From positions 27,752,447-27,816,446 of the forward strand of contig NC_083564.1 in assembly GCF_019925205.1 (NCBI RefSeq): 64,000 bases of DNA, in the 5' to 3' direction. Source of the DNA: Metopolophium dirhodum. Its lineage: Eukaryota; Arthropoda; Insecta; Hemiptera; Aphididae. A model generated the notes under the pieces. That model did no database searches, was not told the DNA's origin, and saw only the letters and a list, made by a program, of their open reading frames with translations. A program made the position numbers and the translations under genes. Positions 50,458 through 62,375 of the stretch are shown here, piece by piece (positions within the stretch are counted from its first letter, which is position 1; each line of letters starts with the position of its first letter).

Positions 50458-51682
50458 TTATAAATATAATATACTTATACAGTAGTCATCGGCTATCACT
50501 TATTTCAGCAGTCATTATTGATATCCATCATAATAGTAATGTACAACTCAAGTAGATATAACACTAAATAAAAGAATCTTATATAAAAGTAAAGTATGGG
50601 TACGAACATTTTGTTTTGAAAAAATGAGGCAACATCTTCAAGATTATTTGAATAATTTAGGTTGTGTATGGTCGACACTTCAGTACTTCACAGTACCTAC
50701 TTTATACTCACTGTAATGCATACTTTATCTACCTATAGTCTATTACTTATATTATTAAACTATAGGTAAACCTATATAGGTACGTATACGTAGCATGCAC
50801 CTAAGTAAAGTTTATACTTTGCCAGTAAAAATCTATCCATACAATCGTCTTTGACTATTTGACACATACGTCATACATATTGAAATACTTTCTATGAAAA
50901 TTAGCTGCTTTATCTGACTCCACACGAGTGTGAAAAAACTTTTTTTTTTAATTAGACAGGAAAAACCAATCACTACAGTTTTCCAGAAACAGAATAGTAA
51001 TCGGAATAAATATCCCCAAGGAAAAAGTGCCTGTAATAATTTAAATTGTATTGTATTGTTTATCTCAAATTTAGCCCCTAATGCCTCCGATTCAATGTCT
51101 TGTTTATACAAATCCTAAAACACAATCCATAGAAAAAATATCCAATCCCTTCAATTCGAAATTATCCTCTCTCGTTTTTCATAATAAATCATAATGGGAT
51201 ACCCCCTCAGGGACGCCCCTGACTTTACCACTTATATTACTTCACTTAAATAGTTAAATATTTAATATAATATTGTCAGTGCTTAAACAGTTATCTTCCC
51301 TTTTTCATTAAAGGAAAATATCGTTATATAGTATATATTGCGCTCAAACTCCCAAACACTAATAAATTGTATATGACAACAATCACCGGTGTCTATGACC
51401 GACTGACCGAGTAAAGACCATTTTGGCAACATTCACTACGATTCATGGTGTACGTCTACAAACCCTGATAACTGTTAACGTTTATCTACTGCGATTAATG
51501 ATTATATATAAATATATATTTGTAAAATAGGTACTATCAATGGATGTTGAAACTAATCATAAAATGATTATGTGAACTACATGTAATTTCTACTTAGTAA
51601 ACTGTACCTACGTCTTTGGTCTTTACTTATACCTATTGTATACTTAATAATTAATATAGATTGGAAACACAAAATGTAATAA

Positions 51683-52563
51683 AAAAAAAAGGTGGGCAAG
51701 TGGGTGTCACTCTGCTGTACAGTATGTTACAAGTGGATCACTGTTATGGATTGTATTAAATAATATCATTGTATAAGAAAAACGATTCTGAGCGAAGACA
51801 GTCAGCCTATGATATATTGATATTACTAAGTATATTTGATGATATTATTGTGAATAAAGTAATTTATATATTATAATCTATTTACGTGGTACCTTGTTTT
51901 AAATTTTCAATCCTTAGCTATACAAATTGAACATTTTATACAATTCTAACTACAAAATAATTATTAAATTTTGTCAAAATTCCAACTTTAAATGTTTAAA
52001 AAAAAAAAATTGTGCCTATGTATTTTTAATATTTTTCAACTATTATTCTAAGAATATATCAGGAGCCTTGCATTAAATGCCCATGCCTTTTTACCCGACA
52101 AATAAAATTTTATTGATATTTATAGAAAAAAAACTAAAAAAATTGGAAACTGAAAATGCCCCTAAACAGCTCAAAAATAGTCAAATTATTTTCAAAATTG
52201 TATGGTGTATAGAAAATGCTAATATAAACATTCAATCAATATTTTATGTATATACGGTAATTTATTTTAGAGTTACGCCAAAAATCAAAATCGATTTAGT
52301 CAAAAATTAATTTTGCGTATAAATTCCCGTTTTTCCTTAATTTTTCTTTTGTTTTTCACAGCGCTTTTGAAAACTACTGGAAAACTTTTACTTTTGACCC
52401 ACCAAAGTACCAACTAGATTCACTTTCCTATCAGAAAATATACCGTTGAAAAAAATCTAAGCATTTTTACTGTCCTAAAAGGTGATGACAGACAACAAAA
52501 AATAAAATTAAAAAACACACATCATTGAAAAACCAATGCATTCATCACTCCGCTCAGAATCTA
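51683..52563 (+). mobile_element. Most complete copy of the GATTCTGAGCG repeat family
   Basis: It starts after a poly(A) run with GGTGGGCAAGTGGGTGTCAC, passes CGATTCTGAGCGAAGACAG at 51783 and ends with CTCCGCTCAGAATCT (about 52549-52563). The two GATTCTGAGCG motifs are inverse to each other. It matches the array at 22324-24530 in reverse orientation and the partial copy at 4228-4868. The plus-strand frame at 52077-52310 is homologous to the frame at 23497-23724 (ILLIFIEKK, KIVWCIENANINIQS), but only because both lie in the repeat. I see no transposase signature. Confidence 0.65.
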
Positions 52564-52739
52564 AAATAGTAACCTATATTTCTTCAAAATTTGAACTTTA
52601 AATGTCTACAAAATAAAATTGTGCATTTGTATTTTTGTGACATTTAGGTTTTCTTACAAATAATGTATGAGAAACGTATTACCTTACGACAAATACTAAA
52701 AAAAATTATGGATCACTATTTTCCATACGCATCATTCTA

Positions 52740-53300
52740 AGGATTGGCTGGTTCTCAGAATAATTACTGTTGCATTTTGGAATAAAAATGGATAAATTTG
52801 ACGGACAGAAGGGCAAAGGACTTTAAAGTTAACCATAGAAAGGAAGTTAAACCAAGCTTATTCAAAATTGGAAAATAATCATGAGGCGGATGGTCGATAG
52901 TTAAAACAAGTGCTGCATATTTTAGGAATTTTCGTTGTACTCTTTCAATTTGATCCCTTCCACAACTAGTGGAAGGATCCCATATAATAGCACAATGCCA
53001 CAATATATTATATAAGGTTTTTATGGGAGAAAGTAATTTAAACTCATAACAAATTATTTTAATAAAACCAATCATTTTAAGGGCCTTGCAACACATATTG
53101 TCCAAATGGGAATGACAATTTAACTAGAGATCAAACGTGATACCCAAGTCCAAAACTTTATTTTCAGCTCGCAATAAAGGATTAGCATTGATAGAGTAGG
53201 AATAATCAAATCTACCTCAGGTTCTGTAAAACGACATAGAGTGACATTTCAAGCAATTGAGTTCAAGACGATGTTCATTTGTCTAAGTACTATTTAGATT
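52740..53300 (-). pseudogene. Decayed non-LTR retrotransposon, reverse transcriptase 3' part
   Basis: The minus-strand frame 52764-53105 contains ERVQRKFLKYAA and HPPHDYFPILNKLGLTSF, the conserved stretch just C-terminal to the reverse transcriptase domain in Jockey/R1-like LINEs. Upstream in the same sense (53106-53290) are LELNCLKCHSMSFYRT and ENKVLDLGITFD, also typical, but these are separated by in-frame stops. It is a broken, inactive fragment with no intact catalytic motif in view. Confidence 0.8.
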
Positions 53301-53420
53301 ATTAGATTCATTTTAAGCCATTTAGATATACCAAGAACTATTCACATTTCACACCGATGACCGATAGGTAGGTACCGTTATGCAGTAGACAGCAGTGTTT
53401 GGAAAATTGACTTAAAAACT

Positions 53421-53513
53421 GAACTCGTTCATGTTCAGTGTTAGCTGCATGTAAATTGAACTCGGTCACGTTCAGTGTTAGCTGTGTGTAAATTTAACTC
53501 GTTTACGTTCACA
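53421..53513. repeat. 37-bp tandem repeat, about 2.5 units
   Basis: GAACTCGTTCATGTTCAGTG, GAACTCGGTCACGTTCAGTG and TAACTCGTTTACGTTCAC start at 53421, 53458 and 53495. They follow CAGTGTTTGG at about 53394, a string that also occurs in inverse form at 63766-63775 and 63910-63919 and looks like the terminus of a local hAT family. Confidence 0.7.
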
Positions 53514-54203
53514 TTAATTATTTTTTCAAAGGATCAAGTTCATATTTATTGAAAAATGTCCAAAATTTTGGATGGGTATTAAATTATTTACCTATTTAAA
53601 AATTAATTACTTTATTACACAGACAGATTTTTTTAATTTTTAATTTGTACACAATATACCTACACATTATACTGTATAGGTTTATTATTGCTTTTGTTTT
53701 TTGAAATATGCTGTCTGTATCTCTTGGCAAAGGTTAATTGCTTATTATTATTATTTTTAATAAATATAGTGTAGCTATATGGATCATTATTATTATACTA
53801 TCTATCAAATAACTAATAAGTACCCACCTACTTAAACTTAATGATAGGTATTTATTTATTGAACTCTTATTTACTTTTACTTTTTATTTTCTGATTAGTG
53901 ATAACCTAAACAAGGTAGGTGTAGTTGTATCACAGAATATAATATGAATATATTCTGCGGTTGTATCAAGGTTACCTACTATATTTGTATTCATTGTTTT
54001 GCTGTGTAACAATATTATATTTTACAATTTGATACAATAATAAATAATTATTTTCATTACCTAGATATTTTTATATAATTTAGTGGGTAATTATCTATAT
54101 TGAAATAATAGGAATTCGATAAAAATAACATTGCAATTTTCATAGTTTATTTTATAATCATTAGTACATTTTTATTTTTAACTGCATAGATTGAGCAGCT
54201 GCA

Positions 54204-57200
54204 ATGGCAAGTAAGTATTTTAATGTATTTATGAACATCTATGAATAATAAATGGGCAATAGCAATATTTGGTATGGTTTGAATAAAACTAATTGTATGT
54301 GTCTCATACTACCTAGATTGTAAAAATCAATGTGGACCGGGGTACAAAAGTCCCTTAGATGCATATATTAATGGAAAACGAGAAACTATTTTGTACACTA
54401 TATGCATTCAACCAAATACATTAACAAAAAACAAAACAGATTATTTGGCCACTATTGATGTGGACCCAAATAGCCCTACATATTCTCAAGTAACAATATA
54501 TTTTGTGTTGCATCCTAATGTCAAATACATATTATTTATGAGTACCTACATTTTGTTACTTACAGGTGATCTTTAGGACAAGTGTAGAAAATGTTGGTGA
54601 TGAACTACATCATTTTGGATGGAATACTTGTAGTAGTTGTTATGATGATTGTACAAAAAGCCGAAATAAAGTAATTTTGCCTTCTTTAGGATCTGATCGA
54701 ATTTATGTTTTGGATGTGACAAACGAAAAAGCTCCTAAACTACACAAAGTAATAAAAATAATTACTTATTGTTTAACAGTCAAAATGTCAAATTAAAATG
54801 CAGATTAGTTAACAATTGATTTACTTTGATTTGATAGACTATTGAACCTAGTGAAGTCCATGCTTTGAATGTATCAACTTTACATACAACTCATTGTTTA
54901 CCTAATGGTAATGTAATGATTTCAACAATGGGCGATGCTGATGGTAATGGGAAAGGTGATTTTATATTGATAGATGCTGAAGAAGGAGTAGTTAAAGGTA
55001 CATTAAAGCCAATCATTTATGTATGTACCTATAGGGCTGTAGATTATTTATTTAATTGTATTGACTGTAGGAACATGGACAAAAGGTGACACGGCAAAAT
55101 TTGGATATGACTTTTGGTATCAGCCATACTGGAATGTTTTAGTATCGTCTGAATGGGGAACACCTAAAGATTTCAAAACTGGTTTTCATGCTGATCATAT
55201 TAACGACATTGGTATTTATAATGTTTATTGAATTAAAACAAAGTTATAATCTTAAATGTTTATAAAATAGAGAAATATGGACGGTCCATCAACTTTTATT
55301 CTTGGTCCGAGAGAAAATTATTGCAGACTATTGATTTGGGTACAGATGGCATAGCTCCTTTAGAAATACGATTCTTACACAATCCTAAAGCATCTGAAGG
55401 ATTTGTTGGCTGTGCAGTAAATAGCACCATTTTTAGGTATTAATAAATGTGCTATCTCCCATATGCGGTATACTGCCGTTTTATGAACTACCTGTCCTAC
55501 CTAAAGTATGAGGTCTACCAATGTGTTGTGTTGTTTATCAGTGTTATAAATGTTATAAAATAAATGCTATTTTAATTTATAGCCTATAGTTTATAGGTAG
55601 GTACCTAACAACAGTTTAGTTTGTTTAGTGTTGTTTGTTGTATGTTATAGTGAGTTAGGTAGGTACTCCAACTAATATAGATTATAAATTATAATCAACC
55701 TTTTAAAATGATGGTAAAAGATTTGTTTACTGTATAGTATGTTTTTAATTAAAGAATCCACAGTTAAATTACAGCTATTAATAATAATTAACCATACAAA
55801 TGTTTTAATTTTTTTAATCTATAAAAACATAGTATTTTTATTTCATTTATTCCATGTAAAATCAATGAATTTGACAGAATTTATGTTGTAAACCGCATAC
55901 AATATTTTTATTATAATTACAGTAGACAACAGATCATTGGTAGGTATACCGTATATTGGCAGATAAAAGTCAATAAATGTTTACAGTTTACATTACATCA
56001 GGATAAATATATATATAAGTAATACAATCATTTAAATTAAAAATGTTTAAAGATTTTTTCGGACTGATGATGGTACTTGGGAAACTGAAAAAGTGATATC
56101 CGTACCTAAGAAAACTGTAAAGGATTCTAATGGATTAAATGAAATTTCAGGTATAATATTTTATTGATTATGAAATAATTAAATAAAGTTTAAAAATATT
56201 TGTTTATAATTTTAGGCATGATCACAGATATTTTGATATCATTGGATGATAAATATCTATATTTTTCTAATTGGTTGCACGGAGATGTCAGGCAATATGA
56301 TATAACAAACACCAGCAAACCTAAACTAGTTGGCCAAATATTTTTAGGTGGATTATTGTTGAAAGATGGATTATTAACTGTTGTTAAAGACTCTGAGCTT
56401 AAAGTAGGTATCTTTTGTATTTCTTACAATACCAAGGATATGGTAAGTAGGTAAATACTTTTATTAATTTAAAGGAACAACCAGAACCTGTATATATCAA
56501 AGAAAGACGTTTATTTGGTTCACCTCAAATGCTCCAGTTAAGCTTAGACGGGAAAAGACTATATGTAACTACTTCTTTATTTACACCATGGGATAAACAG
56601 TTCTATCCAGAATCTGTGAAGTAAGTTTATTATAAATTCTCTGGTAAAAATACAATGTCTTAGAATCTTATAGAATTAATGTCAATATAACTTTGAAAAA
56701 GTAGAACAAAATGATCCCATCAAATTTTAATTAGAAGTCTGCATAACTTGGTATTGATTTAAGCATTTACAATTATCACAGTTTCATTTGCTACTAAACG
56801 TAATGAGTCAATGTAATGATTTAGAGTGATGTAATTTAAACATTTGACTGTAATATAATTAAGTAATTACCTATTTACATATATAAGTAATCTATCTAAA
56901 ATTAAATATTTATTATTATATAAACTGATAAAGAGACATAATATTATAAACTGTGCCTTACTAAGTGATATATTATTATTTTAAATTCTGTTCCCTCTAA
57001 TTCTTGTTAGTTTATTATCCTGATTTTAGGTTAAATAATATAATTTAGTTACAAAAATTACCTACTACTTTATAAATCATGGGGGTATGTAGAATAATCT
57101 TATTCATCATAGGTTTAAAATAAATATACTATAAATGAAATAATTACAGACATGGATCTACATTAGTCAAACTCGATGTCAATACTATTAATGGAGGCTT

Positions 57201-58187
57201 ATCTCTGGATCAGAACTTTTTAGTAGATTTTGGCAAAGAACCCGATGGGCCTATCATGGCACACGAAACAAGGTAAATATTGAATTATTGAACAATAACG
57301 AACAAATTAAATTAAATTAATGTTACAACTATTTAATGACAATTTAATATTTTAATGATAATAATAGGTAACCAATTTATACAATAAAATCAAATACCCT
57401 AGACTAGAATAGGTAGATTTTTTAACAAATAATTGATAGAATATTTTACTTTAATATAACTACCATTAATTTTTTTCTTTTTATTAAAAATAGTAGCTTA
57501 CTGTATGGTTTTTTAATCTTATTAACTCCTGAGTATTTATCTATCAATGCTGTTTAAATTGTATGACACCTCTAAGAATAAAAAGGGAAAAACTTTTTTT
57601 TTTCTAAAATAGAGCTGTACAAATGGACAATAGTATTTTTTTAAACTTGGTTTTATTCAAAGAGAAGTCATATTTTTATTTTTTTAAATTTCCATAATAT
57701 TATTATAATATTGTATAATAAAAATTATTAATTATTTAATATATTCATATCATATTATATATAACAATAAATAAGTAAATCTGTTGATAATATATCTAAA
57801 CTGCAATAGTATTGCACTACACCACTACTTAAATTCAAAGGTGTATTTAGGTTTTGTCTTTGTTGGGTGGGGGGGGGGGGGGTAGTGATAATTTTATCCA
57901 GTAGCCCAGCCTTTAAAGTTAGAGGCCTTAAGTTAAGACTCCGAAATCTTTTGCATATTATGTACAGCCTATGGAGGGGGACTGATCCATTGACTCGACC
58001 CCCCTCCATGTAAATATGCCACTGCTTTAATTTAACTATAAAACCATAGTCTATTCACAATTGGTAATTTATTTACTGGACGCTTCTCTAATGCAATTTC
58101 GTAAAATTATATTATATTATAACATTTATTTTTTATAGGTATCCAGGAGGCGATTGTACTTCAGACATTTGGTTGGCTGAAGATTAG
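54204..58187 (+). CDS. SELENBP1: Selenium-binding protein 1 / methanethiol oxidase
   Basis: Eleven exons: 54204-54210, 54317-54489, 54566-54748, 54838-54997, 55071-55211, 55271-55436, 56053-56150, 56216-56403, 56475-56620, 57150-57272 and 58139-58187. The 477 residues match the 472 of the human protein. In mammals the enzyme oxidises methanethiol to formaldehyde, hydrogen sulfide and hydrogen peroxide. The match is strong end to end: CGPGYKSP, YLATIDVDPNSP, DELHHFGWNTCSSC, KVILPSLGSDRIYVLDV, TLHTTHCLPNG, GYDFWYQPYWNVLVSSEWG, PLEIRFLHNPKASEGFVGCA, ILISLDDKYLYFSNWLHGD, RQYDI, GSPQMLQLSLDGKRLY, FLVDFGKEPDGP and the end YPGGDCTSDIW. The HxxH/CxxC-type residues thought to bind metal or selenium are kept (CSSC; HTTHC; HNP; HGD). 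Exon 1 codes just two residues and one base, so the start is set by the split codon joining MA to NCKNQCGPG. Intron 10 holds a hAT-like MITE. Confidence 0.96.
57836..58024. mobile_element. Diverged hAT-like MITE with poly(G) tract, SELENBP1 intron 10
   Basis: The left end CAAAGGTGTATTTAGG and right end CATGTAAATATGCCACTG are imperfect inverses of the common CAGTGGCGTATTTA terminus. The flanking 8-mers CTTAAATT and CTTTAATT differ at one base. A run of 14 G (57869-57882) lies inside. The minus-strand frame 57755-58009 is created by the insert. Confidence 0.55.
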
Positions 58188-58189
58188 AA

Positions 58190-58629
58190 AGTAAAATAAT
58201 ATTTCAACTAGTGATGGGCACTACTGAATAATGTCTATCGACATCTTTCATATTAGATATATTATTATCAACAATTAATTTTAACAATCATAATTTGATA
58301 GGTTGTATTAATTACCAAATAATGTTACACTCTCATAATTAAATATTTTATATACCATTTTATTTGTGTACAACTATACATTATTTATGTTTTACATAAT
58401 GCATCTTTAGTGCCTTGTGGCAGGCAGAATGTTTCTTGCACAACCCACCTTGCTATGGCTGCACTGGTATCCCTGGAAAACCCTTCATACACAACTGCTC
58501 CTTTTCTTGAAGTTACCTCTTTCCTATTAGATAATTTAAGCATTTCATCCAATTCATAAGTGTTTCAACAGCTTTGATAAGTGTTTTTCTTTGATGTCAT
58601 CTTCATTATTAGAACATTAGAGTAATACA
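58190..58629 (-). other. Possible decayed continuation of the integrase gene
   Basis: Downstream of the integrase stop codon (same sense) lie short open stretches, one reading NRKEVTSRKGAVVYEGFSRD and then AAIARWVVQETFCLPQG, ending before 58390. In KRBA2-type proteins more sequence follows the integrase core, so this could be a former tail, but the frame is broken and I see no clear family match. The first 200 bases are the 3'UTR of SELENBP1; the two genes converge. Confidence 0.3.
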
Positions 58630-59737
58630 TTATAAATCTTCTTCTGTTTTTATTTTGGTTATTTCAGCATTTGGAAGATTAGATGACTCAAAACCTATTC
58701 TAGCAGTGCATCCGAACATTGCTTCATATGGAGATGTGCCTATGCCTTATAAATAAAAATATACATTTAAATAATAATAATTATAATAAAAAAAAAGTTA
58801 CTAGTAAGTAGTACCTACTTGAGTGAAAAGTCCGATTTTTTTTAAACTGAATGAATTTTAACGCTGATGGCCAATCCAAACTATCTTTTTTGGTCATCCA
58901 AGCAGATAACATTTCTTGCACATCTCTATTAGTTCGTTCAACGGATTCCTGGCTTTCACTGTGCTTAGGCCATCCATAATCAATTTTTACTTCATCCCAT
59001 ATAACATGAAGTTTATTAATTATTGAAGTTACAAATTTTTTTCCACTGCATGATTGTAATATTGTAGGTGCCCCAAATAATGTAAAGATATCAATTAAAT
59101 TATAAGCGATTTCTTCGGCACATTTTGATTTCAGCGGTTTCAACATTATGTATTTAGTCAAATGTTCTTGATAGTACATAATGAATCTATAATCATTATG
59201 ACGTCGAGACTGCATATCTATTAGATCAACTTGAGCCCGAGAGTTGAAAGTAGGCTGTAAAATTGGTTTAGGCGCTAAACTTATTTTTGAACACACAGTT
59301 TTCTTATGACATTCAGCACATAATTTTAAAAATACCATAATTGTTTCATTAGTTATATTGCAATAATTATTCTTAAGTTCAGACACCATACGATTTCGTC
59401 CACCATGACCTATTGCAGAATGTGTATCGTAAAGAATATCAAATAATTCATCAATCGTTGCATAGTACAATACTACATTTTTTTCATCAATAGGTCTAAT
59501 CAAGTGTTCTTTGCCATTCATTACTAAAATATCATACTTACGTATTACACGATAGTCTTTTGTTGTTTTCTTTTCGCCAACAGTGTTTAAGGATTTTTTT
59601 GATTTTTTCACCTGTTGAATAACTCTACTGTAATCACTGGTTGACAAAAATGCGTTATTATCCTCCCGTTTGTTCATTAAAATGAATTGTATTTGCTCAT
59701 TAAAGTTTGAGCGCATGGTATTTTTGTCTTTGGCCAT
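58630..59737 (-). CDS. KRBA2-like integrase-core protein with altered active site
   Basis: Two exons, 58819-59737 and 58630-58745, joined across a 73-bp intron (CTCAA|GTAGGT ... TTTATAAG|GC), give about 344 residues. Without the splice the protein would stop at 318 residues in a junk tail; with it, the family motif SIGTSPYEAMFGC is restored. Order: a basic N-terminal part, an HHCC zinc-binding domain (H106, H111, C140, C143), then a DDE integrase core. The first Asp is present (RAQVDLIDMQSR, about 171-174) and so is the Glu (SQESVERTNRDVQEML, E267). The usual LQSDNGREF reads LQSCSGKKF, so the middle Asp is Cys230. The fold and wording match the integrase family of vertebrate KRBA2/SCAND3-like genes and many insect copies. 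Integration activity is therefore unlikely. It is either a dying element or a host-recruited gene; its long intact frame allows the second. It converges on SELENBP1. Confidence 0.75.
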
Positions 59738-60153
59738 GGTTATAAAGTGGACACCTACACTACTATTAAACGTCGGAACACAGCACAGTACCGAACTATA
59801 AACTGCAGTAATATAATTTTCACGTCGCGTAGAAACTTAAAACCCGAATGTAATGCACAGTATTAACTGTCAATTTGTCACAGATTTTTTCGAAATTCGA
59901 TATACAATTATAGGTTTCCAACTAAAGTTAGTTGAGCAGTAAGCACTAAACTACTAAAGACTTTACTGTAAAAGTTTAAACTGTGATGCCGCGTTGCCGT
60001 TCAACTTCAACCATAGATAATAGAAGAATATTGATAGGCTATGGGCCATGCAACCTTATCAAACAGGAATTAATTGGAGAATTATTTGAGGTTATAAGAG
60101 TCATTTTTATTTAATCTGTGTAAGAACTAAGACCATCGAGATGTATATAATAT

Positions 60154-60185
<32 letters not shown>

Positions 60186-60198
60186 GTATAATGTATTA

Positions 60199-60298
60199 AG
60201 GCTCGGTCAAACAGAGAGCGGGCTGCCATGGTATACGGGTCGGTTGTATTATTTTACAGTGCTCGCGCGGGCAGACCGCTTTCTGTTTGACTGAGCCT
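60199..60298. mobile_element. PIF/Harbinger-like MITE with TTA duplication
   Basis: 100 bp, beginning AGGCTCGGTCAAACAGAGAG and ending CTTTCTGTTTGACTGAGCCT, long and nearly perfect inverse ends. TTA is present on both sides (60196-60198, 60299-60301). It is GC-rich against its surroundings and non-coding. Confidence 0.8.
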
Positions 60299-60590
60299 TT
60301 ATAGTGTATAGTGTATACATCTCGTTGGCAACTATATAGTTAATAGGTCTATGGTAAGAGCACAGAATGTGCTAAGAGCCAATTGTGAATTGATAGATAA
60401 GAATTTAATGTTTACCATGTCATGAAGAGAATATATCCGTAAACAACTAGAAAAGTCGAAACTGGTCAAATTATTTTGAAAATTGTATTAAGTATAGCAA
60501 ATGAGAAAATAAACATAATATGGCGTAAATGTCAAGCGTCTACGGTCATTCGTTTTTGAATAATAATAAAATATGAAAATCACTATAAAA

Positions 60591-60620
60591 AGGTTAGGTT
60601 AGGTTAGGTTAGGTTAGGTT
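60591..60620 (+). repeat. Interstitial (TTAGG)n telomere-like tract
   Basis: Six uninterrupted AGGTT units, that is, (TTAGG)n, the standard telomere repeat of aphids and most insects. It is surrounded by unique and dispersed sequence, so it is an internal tract and not a chromosome end. Confidence 0.95.
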
Positions 60621-61493
60621 TACATACAAAAATCGATTGTGTTCCAACACAGACACTCTCGTTGCGCTTCGAACGGAACAAAGTTCACGGCAGCGCCAGT
60701 GACAGTCTGGACATCAAAGTGTAAAAAATTTAGATTCAAACGCTCATAAAAATTTAATTTGGCGTTCCGGTAGAGATTTTTTTTTATGATAAAGGTAGAC
60801 AGACTTATGAGGAATTTTGTATTAAATATCTTAGTTTTAAAAAGAAAAATTTTTATGAATTTTTAACTCAAAATAATCTGCACATTTTCGTGATTTTTAC
60901 ATATTTTGTCAAAATTTGAAGTTTAAATAGTTATAAAAATAATTGTGACTGTATTTTTAATTTTTTTCAACTACGATTGTAAAAATATATAATTCCTATA
61001 ATCCTGCCTTGTGTTAAATGTTCAAGCTTTTTGCTTTGGGTACGCAAACAATTTTATTGACATCTATAGAATAAACTAAAATAATGAAACTGAAAATGTC
61101 CGAAAAACTAATAACAATAAGCTCATAACAATCTAGTTTAGCACCACCTCGAAATTTCGATTTTTTATTGTGAGACCTATGTATTTTGACAAGTTTAGAA
61201 CGATGGTGTAAAAATACATTTTCGGAAATGATTAGTTTTGAAGTTATAGCCTTCCAAAGTTTGCGATTTTACGTTTATACGCATGTGCGGAACACTATTA
61301 TATTGCAGCGCGGAGGACCTCGAGATTTTTATATTAAAAGTTACGAACCGTATGTATGCATTTGTTGCGCCAAGTCGCCGAGCCGGGTCACTCGCTCGGA
61401 CAATTAAAAACGAAAATATCCCTCGATTTGCTATGCAACACCTCCCCAAGTGGGCCTCAGGGTTAAAAAATGCATTTTTGTTGCATCGAGTCA

Positions 61494-62375
61494 TGCCCAG
61501 AATCTTAAACAAAAAAAACTATTTAAAGTATTTAGTTCATTAAAAAAAAGGATTATTAAGGGTACCAGATTGTCAATGTTTATAAAATTTGAGTTGAGGT
61601 TAAATCATAAAAAAAAAATTGAAGGAGGGTGTTGGCGCCCGCAGGTAAATGCATTTTAGGAAACCAAAAAAAAATTTAAAACAAATTTTAAAAAATTTTA
61701 ACTGTAGGAATACACATTACAAAGTACAAACTAAAATGTCTAGAATATTAAATAGAAAAAACTATTCAAAATATTTAGTTCATTAAAGAAAAGGATTATT
61801 CAAGGGTACCAATAGTTATCAATTTTCAAGTCAATACAAAATATTCAACCAGAGTTACATTACTAAAAAGAAAAAATTGAAGGAGGGTGTTGGAGCCTGG
61901 AGGCAAATGCATTTTAGGAAACCAAAAAAAAATTTAAAAAAAATTTAACTGAAGGAATACACATTACAAAGTACAAACTAAAATGCCCAGAATCTTAAAC
62001 AAAAAAAACTATTTAAAATATTTAGTTGATTAAAGAAAAGGATTATTCAAGGGAACCAGATTGTCAATGTTTATAAAATTTGAGTTGAGGTTAAATAATA
62101 AAAAAAAAATTGAATGAGGGTGTTGGCGCCCGCAGGCAAATGCATTTTAGAAAACAAAAAAATAAATTTAGAAAAAATTTACCATAGGAATACACATTAC
62201 AAATTTCAAACGAAAATACCCAGAATCTTAAACAGAAAAAACTATTAAAAATATTTAGTTCATTAAAGAATGATTATTTACAGGGCACCAAGTTATTAAT
62301 TTTCACGTCAATACAAAATATTCAAGTAGAGTTACATTACAAAAAAAAAAATTGAAGGAGGGTGTTGGCGCCGGC
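61494..62375. repeat. Dimeric satellite array (A-B-A-B), monomer about 240 bp
   Basis: Units start with TGCCCAGAATCTTAAAC or a variant at 61494, 61737, 61984 and 62217 (spacing 243, 247 and 233). All share ATATTTAGTTCATTAAAG-like sequence, GGAGGGTGTTGG and AATACACATTACAAA. Units 1 and 3 share CCAGATTGTCAATGTTTATA and GAGTTGAGGTTAAAT. Units 2 and 4 share TTTTCAAGTCAATACAAAAT and AGAGTTACATTAC. So the true period is a dimer of about 490 bp. More degenerate relatives (GGGGAACGTG) continue to about 62640. Confidence 0.85.

Larger units (their letters stand above)
50310..54200. other. Interval between transporter and SELENBP1 genes
   Basis: It begins with the transporter 3'UTR (AATAAA at 50452-50457). 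No host exon is supported. Near 51190-51226 the string GGGATACCCCCTCAGGGACG, then CCCCTGAC, resembles a hAT terminus. The rest is a repeat copy (51683-52563), a dead LINE fragment (52740-53300) and a short 37-bp tandem repeat (53421-53513). The last 600 bases are AT-rich upstream sequence of SELENBP1. Confidence 0.5.
59760..61490. other. Non-coding region left of the satellite array
   Basis: No exon is supported. It contains a TA dinucleotide run (about 60163-60185), a Harbinger-type MITE, the TTAGG tract, and (60480-61140) a diverged piece of the GATTCTGAGCG repeat with ACGGTCATTCG and AAAATTGTATTAAGTATAGC. The overlapping frames at 61186-61659 on both strands run through an island of higher GC and into the satellite; none shows a protein signature. 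Confidence 0.5.

Noticed and set aside
52077..52310. 77-codon frame with a counterpart at 23497-23724
   Set aside because: The similarity reflects the shared DNA repeat. The frames are open mainly by AT-richness and carry no transposase motif.
61186..61659. Several overlapping frames of 69-105 codons on both strands
   Set aside because: Mutually overlapping frames in a small GC-rich island running into satellite DNA; none has a protein signature.
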